NCBI GenBank assembly: GCA_014382685.1
Contig: JACNJG010000073.1
Span: 1 to 8,764 of the forward strand
Source of the DNA: Candidatus Cloacimonadota bacterium
GTDB lineage: Bacteria > Cloacimonadota > Cloacimonadia > JGIOTU-2
DNA: 8,764 nucleotides
Direction: 5' to 3'
Below are positions 1-6,974 of this stretch, piece after piece; the first letter of the stretch is position 1; the number at the start of each line of letters is the position of its first letter. A model generated the notes under the pieces. That model did no database searches. It saw only the letters and a program-made list of their open reading frames with translations, and was not told the DNA's origin. The translations under genes and the position numbers were made by a program.

Positions 1-2561
1 ATTCCGGAATCGCGACTTTCATTCATTATAGTAGATACCCGCTCACCTTTTACATTGTAAATCACTATTTCAACATGTGAATTATCCTTAAGAGAAAAGG
101 ATATCGTTGTTGAAGAATTGAATGGATTTGGATAACTTGCATGGAGTGCAGTTTCATAACTGTGTTGTTCATCTCCCGTATCCATAAGCTCGATGACTGT
201 AATGAATACAGTATCCGGAGCGGACCATGAATCTCCATCATACACCATGAGCTCGATCGGGAATACCTCGTCCTGTGTAACCTGAGGTGCTGTAAAGCTC
301 GGATCAACAATTGTCGGATCATTAAGGGTGACCTCTACCGGTGCCGTCCACAAATAAGTTAAAGGAAGCCCTTCCGGGTCATAGGAGCCGGATCCGTCAA
401 GCTGAACAAAAACACCTTCGTTAACTGTCTGGTCAGGACCTGCATCTGCAACAGGAGGATTATTTATGATATTTACCGTAATCATATTTGTAGGACCGGA
501 TTCACCTTCCGGATACATTGCAGTGACAAAATAGTCATATTCTCCCAAAGGAAGGTTCATATCAGCATAAGCGGTCGTCGGAACATAAACGACAGCAATA
601 ACTTCGTAATTACGATAAACTTTATAGTAGATTACATTACGAGTATCTGATGAGGGAGCATCCCAATCAAGCATAACATCATTAACATTTACTGCATAAA
701 TCAAATTGGTGGGAGGATTAAGAGGAACCGAGGTGACATGAATGTAATCTACTTTTGTAATGGTATCTGTTCCGAATATATTTGTTACTGTCAGACTTAC
801 AGAAAAGGTGCCTGCAGTTTCATAAGTGTGAATAGGATCCTGCAATACACTTGTCTCATTATCACCAAAATCCCACTCCCAGCTTATAATATCCGGATAA
901 GATTCATCATTAAATGTAACTTCCAGTGGAATTGAACCTGTGGTTGGGAATGCTTCAAAATCAGCAATAGGAAGAACAATATTCAGCACAGTAATGACAA
1001 CTTCGTCGGGATCGGAGTATAATACTCCATCAAATACTATTAAAGAGAAAATATATTCAGTATCTTCGTCCACTTGAGGGGCTATAAAAGTTGGATCAAC
1101 AGCTGTTGAATCAGAAAGCTCAATTCCTGCAGGCGCACTCCAAAGATAGGTAAGAGGAAGTCCGTCAGGATCATAAGAACCGGAACCATCAAGATATACT
1201 ATGTCCTCTTCGATCATAACTTGATCAACTCCCGCATCTGCAACTGGAGGAGTATTTGGTCCTATAAAAACAGATTGAGTATTGGAAGGAAGCGATTCGC
1301 CTTCCGAATAGAATGCTGTGGCATAATAAATATGACTACCCAAAGGTACTGAAGTATCGGTAAAGCTTGTTGTGGGAGAATAAACCAGAGCAAAAACCGA
1401 ATCATCGCGGTAGAGGTTATAATAATTCACATCACGGGTTGCAGGAGCATCCCAATCAAGGTCAACGTCAGTGCCATTAACCGTTGCAGTAAGATTGGTA
1501 GGAGGATTTGGATTGAAATCATCATAATACACAACAGGTATTGTTGTAATAGTGTCATCGATCGTAAAATTTCGATTGGGCAATCCGTATAACTCAAAAT
1601 TATCGTTGATGCGGAATTTATACTCGATCACATCGCTGACACTACCGTAGAATGAATATTCTCCTGTATAAATCTCATCAGCATCTACATCGATCAGTTC
1701 CCATTTTGACCAGTTGTTCATCGAGCCGCTCACAGATGAAGTATCAACATCCGGTACGAACCAGCCATTGAATATCTGCACAGACATATCAACCTGAAAT
1801 GTAACATGGATTTCATCTGGTGGAATATCATTGAAATATACGGGAGGTAATACCATTGTTGGCGAGGAATCATCAATTGTAAGTGTTCGATTGCCGATCA
1901 GATCTTCCCAGTTTCCGCCATTTACAAACTTGTATTCCTGGCTTGGATTTGTTCCGGCAGCAAACAGTATGTCTCCTGCATAGAGGTCATTACCTTGGTT
2001 TGTGAGTACATCTATTCCCGGTGACCAGCCATTAAATGATCCTGCGGCAGAAACCGGTTCAATAGGTCCGACAACGCTCATGTCAACTTGAAAAGTCACA
2101 GTCACATCTTGATTTAATCCAGCTATGATATAGTACTCGCCGGGATTGTTCACATCAAAAGGACCAGCTCCATTCTGATCTGTGCCATAGGAAAATGTTC
2201 CGTCAGTAGAATCATATCCTTCACAATAGAAAAAGATGGTATCACCGGTATTGAAAATGGAATTTGGAATAACTCCATAATATTCATCATTGTCGCCAAT
2301 ATCAACATTGAAAGTCATAAGCTCTGAAGTATACGAAGTTTGTGACTGGGTTTTGTAATAGATCGTTGCAGAAATACTATCTCCCTGCCCAGGTAGGCTT
2401 GTCACTCCATCTTTCCAAATTTGATAGTACACAGTAATATCAAGTCCATTTGTATGATCGGTATAGGAATTGGGCCAAATATTGCCACTCCAACCAATTG
2501 CTGCATGCAGAGAACCTGCAAGCGCAAGAATCATCACGAGAATTAAGAGAGATTTTTTCAT
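1..2561 (-). CDS. Secreted multidomain alpha-glucan-binding surface protein (C-terminus outside window)
   Basis: The frame is open from the ATG at 2561 to the left edge (853 codons, no stop); the end of the gene is missing. An AAAGGAG ribosome site lies 6 nt before the ATG. Residues 1-20 are a Sec signal peptide (MKK, then a hydrophobic run ending LHA). Residues 22-150 form a beta-rich module I do not recognise. Two related modules follow (about 155-240 and 253-335), each opening VTFQVDMS and carrying GSFNGW or GSMNNW, then EYKF and NRxxTIDD; these resemble CBM20/CBM48-type starch-binding folds. Next come FN3 (352-434), a PKD/Ig-like module (437-523), a canonical PKD with WEWDFGD (529-609), FN3 (615-696) and PKD/Ig (700-789). 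From about 810, SYPNPFNSSTTISFSL begins a T9SS type A/FlgD-like sorting domain. No catalytic domain is visible. It starts 29 nt after malG, so it is probably cotranscribed. Inferred role: alpha-glucan capture at the cell surface. The fold assignments are good; the ligand is a guess from context. Confidence 0.85.
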   Translation of the reverse strand, partial: MKKSLLILVMILALAGSLHAAIGWSGNIWPNSYTDHTNGLDITVYYQIWKDGVTSLPGQGDSISATIYYKTQSQTSYTSELMTFNVDIGDNDEYYGVIPNSIFNTGDTIFFYCEGYDSTDGTFSYGTDQNGAGPFDVNNPGEYYIIAGLNQDVTVTFQVDMSVVGPIEPVSAAGSFNGWSPGIDVLTNQGNDLYAGDILFAAGTNPSQEYKFVNGGNWEDLIGNRTLTIDDSSPTMVLPPVYFNDIPPDEIHVTFQVDMSVQIFNGWFVPDVDTSSVSGSMNNWSKWELIDVDADEIYTGEYSFYGSVSDVIEYKFRINDNFELYGLPNRNFTIDDTITTIPVVYYDDFNPNPPTNLTATVNGTDVDLDWDAPATRDVNYYNLYRDDSVFALVYSPTTSFTDTSVPLGSHIYYATAFYSEGESLPSNTQSVFIGPNTPPVADAGVDQVMIEEDIVYLDGSGSYDPDGLPLTYLWSAPAGIELSDSTAVDPTFIAPQVDEDTEYIFSLIVFDGVLYSDPDEVVITVLNIVLPIADFEAFPTTGSIPLEVTFNDESYPDIISWEWDFGDNETSVLQDPIHTYETAGTFSVSLTVTNIFGTDTITKVDYIHVTSVPLNPPTNLIYAVNVNDVMLDWDAPSSDTRNVIYYKVYRNYEVIAVVYVPTTAYADMNLPLGEYDYFVTAMYPEGESGPTNMITVNIINNPPVADAGPDQTVNEGVFVQLDGSGSYDPEGLPLTYLWTAPVEVTLNDPTIVDPSFTAPQVTQDEVFPIELMVYDGDSWSAPDTVFITVIELMDTGDEQHSYETALHASYPNPFNSSTTISFSLKDNSHVEIVIYNVKGERVSTIMNESRDSG
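192..1508 (-). repeat. Duplicated FN3 + PKD/Ig cassette within the surface-protein gene
   Basis: Two copies of a domain pair, about 984-1508 and 192-719, lie roughly 790 bp apart in the same frame. Both encode NPPTNL, LDWDAP, a Y-x-LYR/VYR strand, PTT, EGES, PPVADAG, then the nearly identical GSGSYDP(D/E)GLPLTYLW, followed by VDP, APQV and ITV. The canonical PKD module between them (about 735-975) belongs only to the first copy's side. The DNA has diverged, with small codon-sized indels: the offset is 789 in the FN3 part and 792 in the PKD part. This points to an old intragenic duplication, not a recent one. Confidence 0.8.
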
Positions 2562-2567
2562 GTAAAA

Positions 2568-2574
2568 CTCCTTT
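2568..2574 (-). promoter_or_regulatory. Ribosome binding site of the surface-protein gene
   Basis: AAAGGAG on the minus strand lies 6 nt before the ATG at 2561, inside the 29-nt gap after malG. It is the strongest Shine-Dalgarno sequence in the window. It supports the chosen start, and together with the lack of any hairpin in the gap it supports readthrough from malG. Confidence 0.8.
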
Positions 2575-2590
2575 ATTATTAATTTCATTT

Positions 2591-3427
2591 TTATCCTTTT
2601 ACACTTCCCAGCGTTAAACCCGAAACGAGCCATTTGCTGAGGACTAAAAATACAATTATAACAGGGACGCTGATAATCAAAGCTCCTGCTGCATACATAC
2701 CCCATTGTGTGGTCATATTGCCTTGCAGACTTTTCAAACCAAGGGGAATAGTAAACATATCTTCATACCACAAAACCTGTGCTGCAACCACATATTCGTT
2801 CCACGCAGCCATGAAAGAGAAAAGTGCTGTGATAACAAGAGCGGGAGATGCGAGGGGAAGAATAATTTTCCAGAAAGCATAGAATTTTCCAGCGCCGTCA
2901 ACTTTTGCAGATTCTTCAAGACTGGGCGGGATCGTATCGTAATATCCTTTCATGAGCCAGATGCAGAAAGGAAGAGCCGATGCGCTGTACATGACGATCA
3001 ATCCGAGAAAACTGTTAACCAGTCCAAGCTTGGAGATCATAATATATAAAGGAAGCAAAAGCATCGTTGCCGGAAACATCTGCGTTACGAGAAGTGCAAG
3101 TAAACCTGATTTCCGTCCGGGAAATTTATATCGCGAGAAGGCATACCCGGCAGTCGAAGATAAAGCAACACCAATGATTGTAACCGCTAAAGTGACCAAC
3201 AAACTATTCTTTATCCATGTAAGGAAGGGCTTTTCTGTAAAGAGCTGCACATAATTCGCGCATGTTGCATCCTCTGGAATAATTCGCAGTGAAGTGTTGA
3301 GAAGATTGTCGCCGGGACGTAATGAGATCGTGAAAACGCGCAGGATCGGGAAAATAGAGATCGCAACAAAAAGAAGTAAGATCGAATAGATAATTACATA
3401 TTGATACCAATGTCTTGTTTTATTCAT
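2591..3427 (-). CDS. malG: MalG-like ABC sugar transporter permease
   Basis: This is a 278-residue inner-membrane permease of the carbohydrate ABC transporter (CUT1, MalG/LacG) type, close to the family's usual length. About six hydrophobic segments are visible (roughly 10-30, 71-95, 107-130, 137-160, 197-217, 244-264). The cytoplasmic EAA loop that docks on the ATPase is at 171-191: EESAKVDGAG, then the LPLASP end. The C-terminus LTLGSVKG is typical of MalG proteins. It begins 9 nt after the stop of the fused binding-protein/permease gene, with the ribosome site AAGGTGA (3432-3438) overlapping that stop, so translation may be coupled. It should form the permease heterodimer with the MalF half of that protein. 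No ATPase is encoded nearby, so a shared MsmX/MalK-type ATPase elsewhere is inferred. Maltodextrin as substrate is inferred from the neighbouring glgE and starch-binding modules; another sugar is possible. Confidence 0.93.
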   Translation of the reverse strand: MNKTRHWYQYVIIYSILLLFVAISIFPILRVFTISLRPGDNLLNTSLRIIPEDATCANYVQLFTEKPFLTWIKNSLLVTLAVTIIGVALSSTAGYAFSRYKFPGRKSGLLALLVTQMFPATMLLLPLYIMISKLGLVNSFLGLIVMYSASALPFCIWLMKGYYDTIPPSLEESAKVDGAGKFYAFWKIILPLASPALVITALFSFMAAWNEYVVAAQVLWYEDMFTIPLGLKSLQGNMTTQWGMYAAGALIISVPVIIVFLVLSKWLVSGLTLGSVKG

Positions 3428-3431
3428 AGCT

Positions 3432-3438
3432 TCACCTT
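3432..3438 (-). promoter_or_regulatory. Ribosome binding site of malG
   Basis: AAGGTGA on the minus strand lies 4 nt before the malG ATG and overlaps the TAA stop of the upstream fusion gene (3437-3439). The arrangement fits translational coupling, which would keep the two permease halves near equal amounts. Confidence 0.6.
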
Positions 3439-5725
3439 ATGCCTTATCTGCCACTTGTGATTTTTTCAAGAATGTCACACTAAACACCACCAAAATGAGG
3501 AATATGATCATCGAAAATGCTGCAGCATATCCGTAGCGATATAGATTAAATGCTGCCCTGTACACATAGGAAACAAGTATATGAGATTTATCTGCGGGTT
3601 GACCGCCATTCGTGACCAACCAAATCACTGTAAGTTTATTAAATGTCCATACAATTCCCAATGTGATCGCAGGGATCATGACAGGTTTGAGCAGCGGAAC
3701 AGTCACACTCCAGAATTTCTTCCAGGCAGATGCACCATCGATCTCTGCTGCTTCATAAAGTTCTTTTGGTATGGACTGTAATCCTCCCATTGCAATGATC
3801 ATCATGAAAGGCACACCGAGCCAAATATTTGTCATTATACTGGCAATGAAAGCAGTTGTCGCCCCGGAGAGCCAGTGCACCGCAGGTATTCCAAGTTTAT
3901 GCAAGATCAGATTGATCGCACCGGTATCATACATGAACATTCCGCGCCAGGTCAAAGCAGTGATATATTCCGGTACAGCCCAAGGCAGAATGAGTAGTAC
4001 CCGAATGATCGATTTGCCGGGTAAATGCCGATTGAGCAACACTGCAAGAAATACACCCAGAGTTACATGAAAGAAAACGTTCACAACTGTCCAGACAACC
4101 GTCTTAAAGAAAACCGAATAAAATATTTTTTCTGCAAAAACTTTAGCATACTGCCCGAAACCGATAATGGTCCACGAATTCACATTCGTCATATTCATGT
4201 TGGAGAATGAGAGCACGATATTATAAAAGAAAGGATATATGACCACACCAAAAAGGATCACCGATGCGGGAACTGCCATGATAACTGCGAATCGTGCATT
4301 TTGAGTTTCAAATGAATTCGGCTTCCTCATCAATGCAAGGATAAATTTGAATACAAGCAGATATGTAAAATACAAACCAAGTGCAATTCCAAGGATAGTA
4401 AAAATGGTTGAAGCCAATGCAGTCCTTTTCTCAACACCTTCTTCTGAGCCCTCATACATTGCAGCGATCTTCTGCTCACAGAGTTCCTGTTGGTATTCTG
4501 CTGCTTCGGCCGGAGTCATGTCTCCTGCAATGACATTTTGAAGTGCAGGACGCATCGCATCCCAGGCAGCTCTCATCTCGGGAATAATGGGCATGAGCTG
4601 TCCCACCTCGATCTGCTTAGCAGACATCATCATTACCGGATCGTTTGCAATGGCAGGTCTTTCCTGAAGTGATTTCAAGCTGGGAATGGATTTGAATTTT
4701 TCTACAAATTGTTCCTGAACTTCTTCTGAAGTGAGATATTCCAGAACGCGTTTTGTTGCTTCCAAAACCTCACCCTTTGCAGAACTGTTCACAGAATATC
4801 CGGTTGCAGAAACCATTGGAGAGCACCACATCTGGGTTTCTTCCACATAAGGAATGCGAGCCAAACCGAAATCTACATGAGGTGAAGCAATATATTTATT
4901 CCACGACCAATCGCCGTTTATGATCATTGCAGCATTGCCTTGATTGAACATATTATCGGCAATGTCATAATCACATTCAGGAGGCATTATCTTGGATTTA
5001 TTACGCATATCCAGAATAAGTTGAAATGCTTTCTCGGCAGCTTCAGTATCTAATACCGGATTGTTATTTTCATCAAAAACTTTTCCTCCATATCCTCCAA
5101 AGAACGGAATATACCAAAATGGCTCAGTATAATTCCAAACAAGTCCCCATTGGTCGATTTTACCGTCAGCGTTTTTATCAATTGTCAATTTCTGTCCGAA
5201 TTCTATAAGCTCATTTATCGTTTTGGGGGGTTCGGTCAATCCTGCTTCTTCAAATAATTTTTTATTATAAACGAGCGCAAGATGGTTGCCAAGCCGGTCT
5301 GCGATCTGGTATATATGCCCTTTGTATCTTACCAAACCCTGATCAACAAATTTATCAAATAATTCTTCAGGATAGAGATCTTCAATTGGTTTGATGATGC
5401 TCTCGTCGCTGTTTTTTAACTTCATCACCTCAAAAGGTCCGATCTGATCCATTGGACCGTAAACAAGTTCCGGACCTCCGCCTGTGAAAGCTGCAGCCGC
5501 TTGATATCCTGTTCGTAATTCCTCGGTTCCCTTTGCAAGAACTACTACTTCGATATCCGGATTATTCTGCTCAAAATCCTCTATGACTTTCTTTAGAATG
5601 GGTCTCTTCTCCGGCTCCATCTGATGCCAGAGATGAACGATCGTTTTACCTTCTTCAGTTCTTTTGCATCCTATGAGTGCAAAAGCCACAATCAAGGTGA
5701 GAAAAATCAGTAATATCTTTTTCAT
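3437..5725 (-). CDS. Fused MalE-MalF: lipoprotein sugar-binding domain joined to ABC permease
   Basis: One uninterrupted 762-residue frame carries two normally separate transporter subunits. Residues 1-20 are a lipoprotein signal with lipobox L17-I-G-C20. Residues 24 to about 420 are a family 1 solute-binding protein (TIVHLWHQ, PELVYGP, LALVYNKKLFEEAG, AAMIINGDWSW, and a SBP-like end ALQNVIAGDMTPAEAA). A hydrophobic helix at about 437-465 is followed by basic R467/K468, and then a six-helix MalF-like permease starts near 479. Its EAA loop is YEAAEIDGA (657-665) with LLKP at 678-681. The extra helix puts the binding domain in the periplasm and both the EAA loop and the C-terminus in the cytoplasm. 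The loop after the first permease helix is short, so the large periplasmic P2 domain of E. coli MalF is absent. D183-N185-D187-G188-D191 form a small Ca-loop-like stretch common in such binding proteins. A GAGAG sequence just upstream is a weak ribosome site. Malto-oligosaccharide uptake is inferred from context. Confidence 0.93.
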   Translation of the reverse strand: MKKILLIFLTLIVAFALIGCKRTEEGKTIVHLWHQMEPEKRPILKKVIEDFEQNNPDIEVVVLAKGTEELRTGYQAAAAFTGGGPELVYGPMDQIGPFEVMKLKNSDESIIKPIEDLYPEELFDKFVDQGLVRYKGHIYQIADRLGNHLALVYNKKLFEEAGLTEPPKTINELIEFGQKLTIDKNADGKIDQWGLVWNYTEPFWYIPFFGGYGGKVFDENNNPVLDTEAAEKAFQLILDMRNKSKIMPPECDYDIADNMFNQGNAAMIINGDWSWNKYIASPHVDFGLARIPYVEETQMWCSPMVSATGYSVNSSAKGEVLEATKRVLEYLTSEEVQEQFVEKFKSIPSLKSLQERPAIANDPVMMMSAKQIEVGQLMPIIPEMRAAWDAMRPALQNVIAGDMTPAEAAEYQQELCEQKIAAMYEGSEEGVEKRTALASTIFTILGIALGLYFTYLLVFKFILALMRKPNSFETQNARFAVIMAVPASVILFGVVIYPFFYNIVLSFSNMNMTNVNSWTIIGFGQYAKVFAEKIFYSVFFKTVVWTVVNVFFHVTLGVFLAVLLNRHLPGKSIIRVLLILPWAVPEYITALTWRGMFMYDTGAINLILHKLGIPAVHWLSGATTAFIASIMTNIWLGVPFMMIIAMGGLQSIPKELYEAAEIDGASAWKKFWSVTVPLLKPVMIPAITLGIVWTFNKLTVIWLVTNGGQPADKSHILVSYVYRAAFNLYRYGYAAAFSMIIFLILVVFSVTFLKKSQVADKA

Positions 5726-5824
5726 ATATCTCTCGAAAGCAACGATTTCATATCAAAGAAAAACACGATGTGCGCAAAATTATGTCAATTAAATCAAGTT
5801 TGTAGTTACTCATTGAAAACTCTA
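5726..5824 (-). promoter_or_regulatory. 99-bp gap upstream of malE-malF fusion; tentative promoter
   Basis: This is the only sizeable gap between genes in the window, so a separate promoter for the transporter unit is plausible. On the minus strand TTGACA (5783-5788) matches a sigma70 -35 box, but the hexamer 17 nt downstream, TGTTTT, is a poor -10. CATAAT (5779-5784) overlaps it and would itself make a good -10, with no clear -35. The string TAATTTTG also fits the Bacteroidetes-type -7 pattern TAnnTTTG. The choice cannot be made by eye. No hairpin plus T-run terminator was seen after glgM. Confidence 0.35.
5735..5750 (-). promoter_or_regulatory. Imperfect palindrome near fusion-gene start, possible LacI-type operator
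   Basis: On the minus strand TGAAATCGTTGCTTTC has a left half resembling LacI/CcpA-family operators (TGAAAnCG with a central CG) and flanking GAAA/TTTC arms. The right half departs from the consensus. It lies 9 nt upstream of the fusion-gene ATG, where a bound repressor could block transcription or initiation. The evidence is weak, and no regulator gene is in the window. Confidence 0.2.
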
Positions 5825-6964
5825 CTATTTCTCTTTTAGCAATTCCTCGTACATCTCTTTTGTCTGCTTTGCAATAATTTTCCAGTCAAAATACTCTTCA
5901 ACTCTTTTCCGTCCGTTCTCTCCAAATTTCTTCGCTAATGCCTTGTCCTCCAACAGCTTATTGATCTTTTCTGAAAGCTGTTTGGGCTGAGCAGGTTCAA
6001 CGAAAAATCCGGTTTCACCTTCCACGACAACTTCCTTTATTCCTCCAACTTTGCTTGCAACGACAGGAGTCTTGCACGCCATAGCTTCAAGGTTTATGAT
6101 ACCAAATGGCTCATAGATTGATGGACATGCAAAGACCGATGCGTTGCTGTACAATTCGATATATTGCTCTTCTTTTAGTAGTTTGTTGATCCAGAGAGTG
6201 TTCGTGGTCTCTTTCATTTTTTCTGTGATCATCTGCTCGATTTCAGGAGTGTCCGGTGCACTTGTGCAGAACACAACTTTTGCTTTGATATCCTTCGCTG
6301 CTTCTATGAGATAGATCATTCCCTTCTGCTGGGTAGTTCTTCCCACAAAAAGTACAAATTCCTCATCGATGCCATATTCTTTCAGCGTGTAGTCGGTCAG
6401 CGTTTCCTTCCATTTATTTATATCGATTCCATTATAGATGACCTTGATCTTCTTCTCATCGATATTGAAATATTTGAGGATATCGGCTTTCATCATTTTG
6501 GAAACTGCTACAACTCTATCTGCATTTTCGATACCGAGTTTCTCCACCCAACTGCTGAGTTTATAGCCGGCACCGAGCTGCTCTTCCTTCCATGGACGAA
6601 GCGGTTCTAAGCTATGTGATGTGAGCACGAACTTGTTATCATACAGGATTTTAGCAAGAAATCCGGCAAAAGCAGCATACCATGTATGAGTGTGTACAAT
6701 ATCGGAATCCATCAAATCATTAACTATTGACAGGTCGATTCCAAGTGTATCAAGAGCTTTGCTGATTCGTGGATCGCCCTCCAATTTGCCAAGTGATGAA
6801 TATCCTTTGACGCAATATCCTTCCTCTTTAATGTCCTGATCGCCAAAACTTCTTACTTCAATATCTATCATTTTGCGGAGTTCCTGAATGAGATATCGGA
6901 CGTGCACTCCAGCGCCTCCATATACATTTGGCGGATATTCCTTTGAAATAAATGTAACTTTCAT
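5825..6964 (-). CDS. glgM: GT4 glycosyltransferase, GlgM-type maltose-1-phosphate synthase (or ADP-glucose glycogen synthase)
   Basis: This is a 379-residue GT-B, GT4-family enzyme of the actinobacterial GlgA/GlgM group. Seen: EYPPNVYGGAGVHV at 9-22 (glycine-rich donor/acceptor loop), HTHTWYA at 91-97, SHSLEPLRPWKEEQLG at 116-131 (a hallmark of this group), GRTTQQKG at 208-215 with R209 and K214 for the nucleotide-sugar phosphates, and the EX7E motif with E285 and E293 in EPFGIINLE. In mycobacteria the homologue joins ADP-glucose and glucose-1-phosphate into maltose-1-phosphate, the donor used by GlgE; some relatives were annotated as glycogen synthase. The adjacent glgE favours the maltose-1-phosphate role. 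The start is M at 6964, where AAAGG precedes it by 5 nt and the glgE stop is 10 nt upstream. An in-frame ATG at 7018 would add 18 residues overlapping glgE, lacks family similarity and has no better ribosome site. It is cytoplasmic and probably cotranscribed with glgE. Confidence 0.88.
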   Translation of the reverse strand: MKVTFISKEYPPNVYGGAGVHVRYLIQELRKMIDIEVRSFGDQDIKEEGYCVKGYSSLGKLEGDPRISKALDTLGIDLSIVNDLMDSDIVHTHTWYAAFAGFLAKILYDNKFVLTSHSLEPLRPWKEEQLGAGYKLSSWVEKLGIENADRVVAVSKMMKADILKYFNIDEKKIKVIYNGIDINKWKETLTDYTLKEYGIDEEFVLFVGRTTQQKGMIYLIEAAKDIKAKVVFCTSAPDTPEIEQMITEKMKETTNTLWINKLLKEEQYIELYSNASVFACPSIYEPFGIINLEAMACKTPVVASKVGGIKEVVVEGETGFFVEPAQPKQLSEKINKLLEDKALAKKFGENGRKRVEEYFDWKIIAKQTKEMYEELLKEK

Positions 6965-6969
6965 AAGAA

Positions 6970-6974
6970 CCTTT
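6970..6974 (-). promoter_or_regulatory. Ribosome binding site that fixes the glgM start
   Basis: On the minus strand AAAGG (within AGAAAGGTTCTT) sits 5 nt before the ATG at 6964, directly after the glgE TAG stop (6975-6977). It favours the shorter 379-residue GlgM over the longer frame beginning at 7018. Confidence 0.7.

Noticed and set aside
65..322. 85-residue minus-strand frame starting at an ATG
   Set aside because: It lies out of frame inside the surface-protein gene, whose own frame is continuous and domain-rich here; the short frame's composition (Ser, Arg, His, Leu rich) is that of a shadow.
738..935. 65-residue plus-strand frame
   Set aside because: Antisense to the PKD coding region; no domain, no ribosome site, composition of a reverse-complement shadow.
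1..2561. Frameshifted or degenerate surface-protein gene
   Set aside because: Translation from 2561 stays in one frame to the window edge, with domain motifs in frame at every point checked (positions 2025, 1785, 1140, 870, 717 and 75); it is simply cut off by the window.
2562..2590. Terminator between malG and the surface-protein gene
   Set aside because: The 29-nt AT-rich gap has no inverted repeat able to form a GC-rich stem, so it is treated as an intra-operon spacer.
4290..4450. Possible sequencing error joining separate malE and malF genes
   Set aside because: The frame is continuous, the binding domain's normal C-terminal end is followed by a helix with positive-inside residues, and that extra helix is exactly what the topology needs; no internal ribosome site or start is evident. 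Independent reads would still be worth having.
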